The notes under the pieces: model-generated | Seen by the model: the letters and a program-made list of their open reading frames with translations, nothing else | Databases searched by the model: none | What the model was told of the DNA's origin: nothing | Source of the DNA: Hymenobacter jeollabukensis | GTDB lineage: Bacteria; Bacteroidota; Bacteroidia; Cytophagales; Hymenobacteraceae | DNA: 53,633 bases | NCBI RefSeq assembly: GCF_005771675.1 | Contig: NZ_VAJM01000023.1 | Coordinates: forward strand, 1-53,633 | Reading direction: 5' to 3' | In this document: positions 24,211-31,986 of the stretch, one piece after another | Numbering within the stretch: the first letter of the stretch is position 1 | How the letters are laid out: the number at the start of each line of letters is the position of its first letter | Made by a program: the position numbers and the translations under genes

Positions 24211-26553
24211 CTATTCCAGACGGAAGCGCAGGCCCACGTAGGTCAAACGCCCGTAGATGGGCCCCCAGTTCATGGCCGCGTCGAAGGTCGGGCCGAAGGG
24301 CTGATCGGCCGCGTCGATGGGGTTGCGCTGGCGGTAGTTGGTCAGGTTCTCCACACCCGCGTACACGTCCAGTCGCTTGAAGGCCCGGGTGAGCTGGGCG
24401 TTGAGCGTGGCGTAGCGCGGCGAGTAGAGCACCTTGTCGGGGCTGCCGGCGTCGTGCTGGTGCATGAGGCCGGGGGCGTAGGGGCGGCGGCCGTACCACT
24501 GGGCCGTCAGGTCGCCGCGCCACTTGTCGAAGGCGCTGGCGTAGCTGAGGTTGGCAAACAGGCGGTGCCGGGGCGTGAGCGGCTTGGGCAGCAGCTCGCC
24601 GCCGTAGGTGGTTTTCACGTCCAGCCACTTATAGGCTGCCTTGGCCTGCAGGCCCTTGAGCGGCTCCACCTGCACCTCGGCCTGGAAGCTGCGCGAGAAG
24701 GAGCGGCCTCCGGCCTCCAGGTTGCGGATCAGCAGCAGGGACGGCACCGTGTAGGGGTCGGCCACCACCTGGTTCTGGAACAGCGTGTGGTAGTAGTCGA
24801 CCACGAAGGTGGCCTGCCGACCCGCCACCGTGAAGTACTGCGAGAAGCTGCCGCCCACGTTCCAGGCCTTTTCCGGCTGCAAATCGGTGGCCACGCTGAA
24901 GGGGCGGCTGCTTACCAGCATACCGGTGTTTTCGGCAATGGGGTTGGCCACGCGGTAGCCCCGACCGGCCGCCAGGCGCAGCACAGTGCTCTGGGTGGCG
25001 TCAAACTTCACGTTCAGGCGCGGGGTCAGAAACCAGCCGTAGAGGTTGTGGTAGTCGGCGCGGGCCCCGGCCACCACGGTCAGGTTCTTGGAGTTCTGGT
25101 AGGTGTACTCGGCAAAGGCCCCGGGCACGCGCTCGGTGCGGGCGCGCAGGCTGCGCAGCCGCTCCTGCGCAGCCGTTTCGCCCGCGCGGAAGCCGGTGCG
25201 CAGGTGCTCCTGGTAGTCGTCGTAGAGGTAGCTGGCGCCGAGGCGGTACACGTGGGCCGTGTTGCCGATGGCACTCTGGAACAGCAGGGTGGCCAGGCCG
25301 GTGCGCTGCAGGCCGTTGTACTGGCGCTGCGGGCGGAAGTGCCCGGCGTGGTCCGGGTCGTGGGTGTAGTCGAAGCTCACGCCGTAGGTGCTGGCCCCGT
25401 AGCTCGACTGGAAGTCGTGGCTGGTGCCCGATACCAGCAGGCCCAGGCTCTGGTAGGGCTTGGTGGGCCAGGTGTAGGAGGTCTTGCCGTAGGCCGTGTA
25501 GCGGGTGGTCTGCTGGGTGATGCCGTACGCCGCGTTGCTGGCGTCATCGGCCCGGAAATCCACCTGCCCGCCCTGCCGGGTTTCGCGCAGGGCGCCCATG
25601 CCCCACTCGCTCACCACGGCCTTGCCCGACTTGTACTTCCACTTGTTCAGCACGTTGTACTGGGTGGCCAGCGGCAAATCCAGGAAACCGTCTTTATTCC
25701 GGTCGACGCGGGTGCCGAGGTGGTCGGTGTGCAGCAGCAGGGCCGTGCTCCACTTCGCGTTGATGCGGGCCGAGGTGTTCAGGTTCAGGTCGAACTTGCC
25801 GAAGTCGTTGACATAGGCGTTGAACAAGAGCCGGTCAGTCTTCTCCGGCTCCTTCAGGCGCACGTTCACCTGCCCCGAAATCGACTCGTAGCCGTTGACC
25901 ACCGAGCCCATGCCCTTGATGATGTCGATGCTCTCTATCCAGGGCCCGGCCAGGTAGTTCAGCCGGTACGGCGACGACAGCCCGCGCAACGCCGGCAGGT
26001 TGTCGACGGTTAGCAGGGAATAGCTGCCATCGAGGCCCAGCAGCTGAATCTGCTTGGCTCCGGAGGCTGCGTCGGTGGTCGTGACTTCCACTGAGGCGTT
26101 GGTTTCGAAGCTCTCCGCCAGGTTGCAGCAGGCCGACTTGGTCAGGTCGCGGCTGCTGATGACCTGGGTATTCGTGGGCGTGAGCGAGGAGTAGCTCGGC
26201 GCCCGGTCGGTGATGACGACTTCCTGCAGCTCGGCGTTGGCTTTCAGCGCAATGCGCACGTAGGGCCCGGCCTGCACCGTGTCGGCGCGGTAGCCGAGGG
26301 CATTGACGACGAGGCGGTCGGAGGTGGCTTTGGTAGAGTAGGGCAGCACAAACAGGCCCCGCTCGTCGGTAGTGGTGGCCTGGTCGGTGCCGAGCCAGCG
26401 CACCACGGCGCCGGGCAGCGCGGCGCGGGTGGCGCCGTCGGTGACTTCGCCCCGGGCGGGGGCGGCGGATGATTGGGCGAAGGCGGCGGGCGCGGCTCCC
26501 AGCGTGAGCAGGGGCAGGGCGCGCAGCACGCAGCTTCGCAAAGTAGCGGCCAT
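24211..26553 (-). CDS. TonB-dependent receptor, probable metal-linked
   Basis: The protein has a signal peptide to AFAQ, a carboxypeptidase-like regulatory domain (about residues 33-115), a plug domain with IQLLGLDGSYSLLTVDNLPALRG near 170 and GSVVNGYESISGQVNV near 215, and a C-terminal beta barrel ending in a YVGLRFRLE strand. The length of 780 residues is normal. The plug contains a Cys pair in KSACCNLAESFETN. The barrel reads as RYATLNAQLTRAF and YAGVENLTNYRQRNP. It is encoded between the Cys/His protein and the HMA protein, which points to uptake of a metal or metal complex rather than a sugar (no SusD follows). Confidence 0.92.
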   Translation of the reverse strand: MAATLRSCVLRALPLLTLGAAPAAFAQSSAAPARGEVTDGATRAALPGAVVRWLGTDQATTTDERGLFVLPYSTKATSDRLVVNALGYRADTVQAGPYVRIALKANAELQEVVITDRAPSYSSLTPTNTQVISSRDLTKSACCNLAESFETNASVEVTTTDAASGAKQIQLLGLDGSYSLLTVDNLPALRGLSSPYRLNYLAGPWIESIDIIKGMGSVVNGYESISGQVNVRLKEPEKTDRLLFNAYVNDFGKFDLNLNTSARINAKWSTALLLHTDHLGTRVDRNKDGFLDLPLATQYNVLNKWKYKSGKAVVSEWGMGALRETRQGGQVDFRADDASNAAYGITQQTTRYTAYGKTSYTWPTKPYQSLGLLVSGTSHDFQSSYGASTYGVSFDYTHDPDHAGHFRPQRQYNGLQRTGLATLLFQSAIGNTAHVYRLGASYLYDDYQEHLRTGFRAGETAAQERLRSLRARTERVPGAFAEYTYQNSKNLTVVAGARADYHNLYGWFLTPRLNVKFDATQSTVLRLAAGRGYRVANPIAENTGMLVSSRPFSVATDLQPEKAWNVGGSFSQYFTVAGRQATFVVDYYHTLFQNQVVADPYTVPSLLLIRNLEAGGRSFSRSFQAEVQVEPLKGLQAKAAYKWLDVKTTYGGELLPKPLTPRHRLFANLSYASAFDKWRGDLTAQWYGRRPYAPGLMHQHDAGSPDKVLYSPRYATLNAQLTRAFKRLDVYAGVENLTNYRQRNPIDAADQPFGPTFDAAMNWGPIYGRLTYVGLRFRLE

Positions 26554-26614
26554 GAGGTCAGAAAGTTAGAATTCTTCCGGCGGTTGAGCACCAGCTACGG
26601 TCGAGCTGATGGGA

Positions 26615-26643
26615 CCAGGGCGCACCCGCGGGTACCGCCCTGG
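26615..26643 (-). other. GC-rich hairpin between two metal-cluster genes
   Basis: CCAGGGCG and CGCCCTGG pair over 8 bp around the inner palindrome ACCCGCGGGT. It lies after the stop at 26663 and before the receptor start at 26553. There is no T tract; it may be an attenuator. Confidence 0.5.
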
Positions 26644-26662
26644 CGGCGCGAAGAATCCTGCT

Positions 26663-27121
26663 CTAGACCACGAGCACGCACACGAACGTCAGCAGCGCCC
26701 GGCCCGCGCGGGCTGGGGGCGAGGCATCGGCGGCGTGCAGAATACGCGTTTGGGCAGCAACCGCAGCGGCGGCGGGCTGGGGCCACATCGGCGCGGGGGG
26801 CAGCACGGCCACCAGGGCCGGCACCGGCACTTTGCCCAAGCCCAGGTCGTGGGCCGAGGCGTCGACCTTGTGGTGGTGGGCGCTGAACTCGCAGCACCCA
26901 TCCTTGACGCTCGGCTGTTTCAGCGGGGCCGGCCGCTGGCACCCGGCTACCGTCATGCCGGCGGGGGCGCAGCCGTGGTGCGGCGTGAGCACCACCGCCC
27001 GCTGGGTGCGGCCGCTCAGGTGGCAGGTGTGCTGCTGCACCGTCAGGCCCACCGAAGCGGTAAGGACCAGCAGGGCCAGCCACAGGCTGGTAAGGCGCAG
27101 GAGCAACGAGCGTTGGTTCAC
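26663..27121 (-). CDS. Small Cys/His-rich membrane-anchored protein
   Basis: The frame opens best at GTG 27121 (VNQRSLLLRLTSLWLALLVLTASVG), a hydrophobic signal or anchor. The words QQHTCHLSG, HHGCAPAG, VAGCQRP and DGCCEFSAHHHKVD follow, with several Cys and His able to bind metal, and then a C-terminal hydrophobic segment (ALLTFVCVLVV). I recognise this layout (hydrophobic start, HxC, then CC and His) as common in Bacteroidota next to HMA proteins and TonB receptors, without a named function. It is the first gene of the minus-strand run to 23773. A longer frame begins at a TTG at 27136. Confidence 0.7.
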   Translation of the reverse strand: MNQRSLLLRLTSLWLALLVLTASVGLTVQQHTCHLSGRTQRAVVLTPHHGCAPAGMTVAGCQRPAPLKQPSVKDGCCEFSAHHHKVDASAHDLGLGKVPVPALVAVLPPAPMWPQPAAAAVAAQTRILHAADASPPARAGRALLTFVCVLVV

Positions 27122-27431
27122 AACCCAAAGATACAAGCCGCCGCGCGGATGACCTGGTACAGAATGCGGCGCGGTGCGTGCAGGATTTGGAACGCAGCGC
27201 GGGCTTGGCTTCGCCTGCCTGCGGTTCCGTTCGCGTCCGCTTGAACAAAATCAGTGGATGGCTCCTGGCGGACGCGGGCTCAAGCCTTCGCCACAGCCTT
27301 GCCGGTCCTGGCACGTTCTGGCGTCTGCCATTTTGGCAACGGTCTTACTGGATTTACCACTTTCTTCCCCACTCGCTACCACGCACAGTTAAAAACCGCC
27401 CAAACAGGCCTGTTAAGCGCATTTTATCAGG
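27122..27431. other. Gene-free divergent gap with two hairpins
   Basis: The stretch lies between the Cys/His gene (minus) and the mraZ control region (plus). It holds a perfect 8-bp stem GCGTCCGC/GCGGACGC (27233-27240 with 27268-27275) and a weaker GGAAC-GCAG/CTGCGGTTCC pair (near 27189-27228). I see no gene in it. Confidence 0.6.
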
Positions 27432-27457
27432 TGGTAGAAAATGGTAAAAGGTGGTGG
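27432..27457 (+). promoter_or_regulatory. Candidate MraZ operator: three TGGT words, 10-bp period
   Basis: TGGTAGAAAA, TGGTAAAAGG and TGGTGGCCTT start at 27432, 27442 and 27452, exactly one helical turn apart. MraZ is known to bind direct TGG-type repeats at a 10-bp period upstream of its own gene and represses the dcw cluster in E. coli. The site lies just upstream of the candidate -7 box. Confidence 0.75.
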
Positions 27458-27476
27458 CCTTTTCACGAGGCTTGCG

Positions 27477-27484
27477 TACTTTTG
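27477..27484 (+). promoter_or_regulatory. Candidate -7 box (TACTTTTG) of the dcw promoter
   Basis: This octamer matches TAnnTTTG and lies 28 bp before the mraZ ATG. The -33 position falls on the third TGGT word of the MraZ site, so bound MraZ would block the polymerase. Confidence 0.6.
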
Positions 27485-27512
27485 CTTACCGACCCTGTTT
27501 TCCATCCTCACC

Positions 27513-27986
27513 ATGCACCTGCTCTCCGGCGAATACGACTGCAAGCTTGACCCGAAAGGGCGGCTCGTGCTGCCGGCCAAGGTGAAGGCCAACCTGCCCG
27601 AGCAGTCGGGCAATCAGCTGGTGCTGGTGCGCGGCTTCGAGCCCTGCCTGGTGCTCTACCCGCGCTCGGCCTGGCAGGTGATTCACGAGAAGGTGATGGC
27701 GCTGGACGAGTTCAACGAGGAATACCGGCAGTTTCAGCGCAACTTCTTCCGTGGCATGACCGAGGTCGAATTCGACAACATCGGCCGCTTCGGGCTGCCG
27801 GGCTCCATGCGCCGCTACGCCGGCATCGAGAAGGAAGCCATTGTGGTGGGCATGGGCAACCGCTGCGAAATCTGGGACCCCACGCGCTACGACGAGTTCC
27901 TGATCAAAGACCAGCAGAGCTTCTCCAAGCTGGCCCAGAAGTTTCTTACCACCGATACCCCGCCCGCCGGCGGCCTCGCCGCATGA
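27513..27986 (+). CDS. mraZ: Transcriptional regulator MraZ
   Basis: The protein has two AbrB-like SpoVT/MraZ repeats: MHLLSGEYDCKLDPKGRLVLPAKVK (residues 1-25) and VEFDNIGRFGLPGSMRRYAGIEKEAIVVGMGNRCEIW (85-121), each with the DxxGR motif. MraZ binds DNA as a ring and represses the division/wall cluster in E. coli. The ATG at 27513 is chosen; the frame upstream to 27441 covers the promoter. It is the first gene of the cluster and overlaps rsmH by 4 bp (ATGA), implying translational coupling. Confidence 0.95.
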   Translation: MHLLSGEYDCKLDPKGRLVLPAKVKANLPEQSGNQLVLVRGFEPCLVLYPRSAWQVIHEKVMALDEFNEEYRQFQRNFFRGMTEVEFDNIGRFGLPGSMRRYAGIEKEAIVVGMGNRCEIWDPTRYDEFLIKDQQSFSKLAQKFLTTDTPPAGGLAA

Positions 27987-28945
27987 GCATGGACACCCCC
28001 AACGCCACGTACCACCGCCCCGTGATGCTGCAGGAGTGCCTCGACGGCCTCGACCTGCGCCCCGAGGGCCGCTACGTCGACGTGACTTTCGGCGGTGGCG
28101 GACACTCGTGGGCTATTCTGGAGCAGCTCGGGCCGCAGGGCCACCTGTTTTCCTTCGACCAGGACGCCGACGCCGAGCGGCAGGCCCAGGTGCTGCAGCA
28201 GGGCCCGCGCGGCGACCGGTTTACCTTCATCCGCGCCAACTTCGGGGAGCTGCAGCGCGAGCTGGACAACCGCGGCGCTATTCCCGTGGACGGCCTGCTG
28301 GCCGACCTGGGCGTGTCGTCCTACCAGTTCGATACCCCGGAGCGCGGTTTCAGCACCCGCTTCGACGGGCCGCTGGACATGCGCATGAACCCCGACGAAG
28401 GCCCCACGGCCGCCGACGTGGTGAACGACTACTCGGAGGGCGAGCTGCACCGCATCTTCGGCATGTACGGCGAGGTGCAGAACGCCCGCACCCTGGCCAA
28501 AGCCGTGGCGCAGGGCCGGGGTACTCGCGGCATTCAGACCATTGCCGACCTCAAGAAAACCATTGCCAGCTGCACCCCGCGCGGCAAGGAAAACAAGTAC
28601 CTCGCGCAGGTGTTTCAGGCCCTGCGCATCGAGGTGAACAACGAAATGGACGTGCTGAAGGCCATGCTGGAGCAATGCGCGCAGGTGCTGCGGCCCGGCG
28701 GCCGGCTGGTGGTCATGTCATACCACTCCCTGGAAGACCGGCTGGTGAAGAACTACCTGGCGGCTGGCAAATTCTTCGGGGAGGCCGACAAGGACCTGTA
28801 CGGCAACCCCCAAAAGCCCTTCGAGGTGCTGACGCGCAAGCCCATTACCGCGTCGGAGGAAGAACTGCAGCTGAACAACCGGGCCCGCAGCGCTAAATTG
28901 CGGATTGGAATCCGGAACGATTTCCCGCTGAACCCTAAGTCCTGA
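27983..28945 (+). CDS. rsmH: 16S rRNA m4C1402 methyltransferase RsmH (MraW)
   Basis: This is an SAM-dependent methyltransferase that modifies N4 of C1402 in 16S rRNA. The family start YHRPVMLQECLDGL is followed by the SAM loop VDVTFGGGGHS near residue 35, the LADLGVSSYQFD motif near 105 and the C-terminal VVMSYHSLEDRLVKN near 245. The length of 320 residues is normal. It lies between mraZ and ftsL, the standard place in the cluster. Confidence 0.96.
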   Translation: MSMDTPNATYHRPVMLQECLDGLDLRPEGRYVDVTFGGGGHSWAILEQLGPQGHLFSFDQDADAERQAQVLQQGPRGDRFTFIRANFGELQRELDNRGAIPVDGLLADLGVSSYQFDTPERGFSTRFDGPLDMRMNPDEGPTAADVVNDYSEGELHRIFGMYGEVQNARTLAKAVAQGRGTRGIQTIADLKKTIASCTPRGKENKYLAQVFQALRIEVNNEMDVLKAMLEQCAQVLRPGGRLVVMSYHSLEDRLVKNYLAAGKFFGEADKDLYGNPQKPFEVLTRKPITASEEELQLNNRARSAKLRIGIRNDFPLNPKS

Positions 28946-28952
28946 ACCGTCC

Positions 28953-29603
28953 GTGGCTGTAAATACCGCTCGTCCACCCGCCGCCCAGCCGCGCCAGAAC
29001 ACGCCGCGCGAAGTGGTGCCGCCCCCGGCGCCTGAGCCCACGCGTGCGCCCGAACCGGACGCCGAGCCCGCGCCCAAAGCCGAGCGCGCCCCGCGCCCCG
29101 AGCCCAAGCCGCGCAAGCAGTCGACGTGGAGCATCTTCTCCCTGGTGGAGCGGGTGGTCAACGTCGACGGGCTGTTTCGCGACGGGGTGCCAGTGCGCTT
29201 TCTGCCGCACACGCTGTTCGTGATGTTCCTGATTCTGGTCTACATCGGCAACACGCACTACGCGGCCCGCATGAACCGCAGCATTCAGCGCCTGAAAACC
29301 GAAACCGAAGACCTGCGCGCCGACTACACCACGCTGTCGGCCGACTACATGGAGGCCAGCAAGCAGAGCGAGGTGGCCCGCAAAGTGGCCGCCTACGGCC
29401 TCGTGGAAAGCTCCTCGCCGCCGTTCAGCATCAAGGTGCCGGCCGGCGGGCTGGAAGAAGCCAGGCTCGACGAGCTGCCGGTGCTGACGGCCGACTCCAT
29501 TGCCGCCCAGGCAGTGCGCGACTCGCTGGCCGCCGCGGCCACCGCGCCCGTGCTACCGGCCGCCGAACCGGAAACGGCCCCCGAAGCCGAACCGCAACAC
29601 TAA
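28953..29603 (+). CDS. ftsL: FtsL-like division protein
   Basis: This is a bitopic protein with a long Pro/Ala/Glu-rich cytoplasmic N-terminus (about residues 1-55), a conserved SIFSLVERVVNVDGLFRDGVP segment, one membrane helix (LFVMFLILVYIGN, near 90), then a periplasmic coiled coil (IQRLKTETEDLRADYTTLSADYMEASKQSEVARKV). This fits the FtsL-like protein found between rsmH and ftsI in Bacteroidota, which would bridge the FtsQ/FtsB and FtsI/FtsW parts of the divisome. It starts at GTG 28953, 7 bp after rsmH. The acidic Ala/Pro tail is unusually long. Confidence 0.82.
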   Translation: MAVNTARPPAAQPRQNTPREVVPPPAPEPTRAPEPDAEPAPKAERAPRPEPKPRKQSTWSIFSLVERVVNVDGLFRDGVPVRFLPHTLFVMFLILVYIGNTHYAARMNRSIQRLKTETEDLRADYTTLSADYMEASKQSEVARKVAAYGLVESSSPPFSIKVPAGGLEEARLDELPVLTADSIAAQAVRDSLAAAATAPVLPAAEPETAPEAEPQH

Positions 29604-29615
29604 CGCCCACCAGCC

Positions 29616-31955
29616 ATGAGCAAGCAGCAACAGGGCAGCGTTAAGAAATCCATTGTCACCCGGGTGCGCCTCGCCTTCCTGGGCGTGCTGCTGTTTTCCA
29701 GCGCCATTGTCTGGAAGATTCAGCGCATTCAGTACCAGGAAGGGGAGAAGTGGCGCTCCTTGGAGCAGCAGCGGCGCATCGTGTACCAGCCGGTGTTTGC
29801 CACCCGCGGCAGCATTTTCGCCGCCGATGGGCGCAGCATCATGGCCACCTCGCTGCCCTTCTACCGGGTGGCCTGGGACCCGTCGGTGGTAAGCAGCGAG
29901 CTGTTCGACAGCAAGGCCGATTCGCTGGCTTTGCTGCTCTCCCGTTTTTTCGGGGACCGGAGCCCGCGCGAATACCGCCAGCGGCTCGTCAACGCGTATA
30001 AAAAGAACAGCCGCTACATCCGCCTGAACTCGCGGCAGATCAACTTCCAGGAAAAGAAGCTGCTGGCCTCCTGGCCCATTTTCCGGGCCAAGCGCAAGGG
30101 CGGCGTCATCTTCGAGAAAGTGGACAAACGGTTCCGGCCCTTCGGCGGGCTGGCCCAGCGCACCATCGGCTTCGTGAACGAAGAGAAGCACGGCGCGGGC
30201 CTGGAGTACACCTACAACAAGGAGCTGGCCGGCAAGGACGGCGAGGCGCTGTTTGAGCGCCTGCCCGGCGGCCTCAAGCCCGTGTACGACGGCTCGGAAA
30301 TCAAGCCCCAGGCCGGCTTCGACATCCGGACCACCATCGACATCAACCTGCAGGACGTGGCCGAAAACGCCCTGCTGCGCAGCCTGATGGACAACAACGC
30401 CCAGTACGGCACGGTGATTCTGATGGAGGTGAAAACCGGCGAAATCAAGGCCGTAGCCAACCTGGGCAAGGTGGCCGAGGGCGTGTACCGCGAGGACTAC
30501 AACTACGCCATTGCCGACCAGGGCCGCACCGAGCCCGGCTCCACCTTCAAGCTGGCCTCGATGATGGCCCTGTTCGAAGACAACCCCGAGCTGGACCTCA
30601 CCGACACCGTGAATACCGGCCGCACCGGCTCGATGAAGATTGCCGGGGCCGTCAAAACCGACTCCCACCCTTACGGCCGCATCACCGTGCAGCAGGTGTT
30701 CGAGAAGTCCTCCAACATCGGGGTGGCCAAGCTGGTCAACGACCATTTCGCCGCCAAGCCCGCCGACTACACCGACTACCTGAAGAAGTTCGGGCTGCAC
30801 CAGCCGCTGGGCTTCCAGATGTCGGGCGAGGCCAAGCCCTATGTGAAGGACCCCACGGACCGCTCCTGGAGCCACACGTCGTTGTCGACCATGAGCATCG
30901 GCTACGAGCTGAAGCTGGCCCCGCTGCAGACCCTGGCCTTCTACAACGCCGTGGCCAACGACGGGGTGAAGATTCAGCCGATGATTGTCAAGGAAATCCG
31001 CCAGGACGAGCAGGTGCTGGAGCGGTTTGAGGCCAAGGTGCTCAACCCCAAAATCTGCTCCGACGCCACGCTGGCCAAGGTGAAGGCCATGATGGAAGGC
31101 GTGGTGACCCACGGCACCGCCCGCGGCATCCGCACGCCCGATTTCGGCATTGCCGGCAAAACGGGTACGGCCTGGAAATTCAAGAACGGCCGCTACACCA
31201 AGACCTATTCGACTTCCTTCTGCGGCTACTTCCCGGCCGACAAGCCCAAGTACTCGTGCATCGTGGTGGTCGACTCGCCCAAGAACGGCCGCATCTACGG
31301 CGCCGACGTGGCCGCCCCGGTGTTCCGCGAAGTGGCCGACAAGGCCATGGCCCGCGACCAGGCCAGCCAGCGCCCCCTGCTGGCCCGCGCCCCGGTGCGC
31401 AAAACGCTGGTGCCCGCCAGCTACGGCGGCATGCAGGAGGATCTGCAGCTGATCTGCAACCACATGGGCGTGACCAACCAGGCCGCCGGCACCGCCCCCG
31501 ACGACTGGGTGCAGGGCCAGGCCGCCGAGGGCGCCCGCCAGGTGCAGTGGAATGCCCTGCCGGTGCGCCGCGGCCGCATGCCCAGCGTGGCCGGCCTCAG
31601 CCGCCGCGACGCGCTGTTTCTGCTCGAAAACCGCGGCCTGCGCGTGCGCACCGTGGGCGCGGGCCGGGTAGCCCGCCAATCCGTGCCGGCCGGTGTGCCG
31701 GTGACGCGCGGCGCCACGGTGGTGCTGGAGCTGAAAGACCCTACGCTGGTGGCCAAGGCCCCGGCGCCGGTGCTGCCCTACGCCCCGCCCAAGCCCACCG
31801 TGGCCCCCGAGCCCACGGTGATTCCCGAGCCGGTGTCGCCCACGGGCCAGCCCATCACCCGGCCCGACGAGCTGTTTCCGGGCCAGAAGCCGGCCCGGCC
31901 CAAATCGGCTGCCGCCCAGCCCGTGGGCCGCAGCCGCGCCGGCCGCCGGGCCTAA
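29616..31955 (+). CDS. ftsI: Division transpeptidase FtsI (PBP3) with PASTA domain
   Basis: This is a class B penicillin-binding protein: a membrane anchor (residues 14-32), a dimerisation domain, and a transpeptidase domain with S309 in GSTFK, S365-S-N and K515-TGT. A PASTA domain follows (about 650-708: MPSVAGLSRRDALFLLENRGLRV), then a Pro-rich tail and a basic C-terminus. FtsI crosslinks septal peptidoglycan together with FtsW. PASTA at the C-terminus is normal for Bacteroidota FtsI. It starts 12 bp after ftsL. Confidence 0.95.
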   Translation: MSKQQQGSVKKSIVTRVRLAFLGVLLFSSAIVWKIQRIQYQEGEKWRSLEQQRRIVYQPVFATRGSIFAADGRSIMATSLPFYRVAWDPSVVSSELFDSKADSLALLLSRFFGDRSPREYRQRLVNAYKKNSRYIRLNSRQINFQEKKLLASWPIFRAKRKGGVIFEKVDKRFRPFGGLAQRTIGFVNEEKHGAGLEYTYNKELAGKDGEALFERLPGGLKPVYDGSEIKPQAGFDIRTTIDINLQDVAENALLRSLMDNNAQYGTVILMEVKTGEIKAVANLGKVAEGVYREDYNYAIADQGRTEPGSTFKLASMMALFEDNPELDLTDTVNTGRTGSMKIAGAVKTDSHPYGRITVQQVFEKSSNIGVAKLVNDHFAAKPADYTDYLKKFGLHQPLGFQMSGEAKPYVKDPTDRSWSHTSLSTMSIGYELKLAPLQTLAFYNAVANDGVKIQPMIVKEIRQDEQVLERFEAKVLNPKICSDATLAKVKAMMEGVVTHGTARGIRTPDFGIAGKTGTAWKFKNGRYTKTYSTSFCGYFPADKPKYSCIVVVDSPKNGRIYGADVAAPVFREVADKAMARDQASQRPLLARAPVRKTLVPASYGGMQEDLQLICNHMGVTNQAAGTAPDDWVQGQAAEGARQVQWNALPVRRGRMPSVAGLSRRDALFLLENRGLRVRTVGAGRVARQSVPAGVPVTRGATVVLELKDPTLVAKAPAPVLPYAPPKPTVAPEPTVIPEPVSPTGQPITRPDELFPGQKPARPKSAAAQPVGRSRAGRRA

Positions 31956-31986
31956 TTTCTTCCGCTGACTTTCCCGCTTTTCCGCC

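Noticed and set aside
27126-27133. Minus-strand TATCTTTG box before the Cys/His membrane protein gene
   Set aside because: It matches TAnnTTTG but lies only about 5 bp from the likely start codon and lacks a -33 TTG, so it is probably chance.
29553-31679. 708-codon open frame opposite ftsI
   Set aside because: It is antisense to a certain gene. The translation is His/Gly/Val/Ala-rich without domains, as expected from GC-rich third positions.
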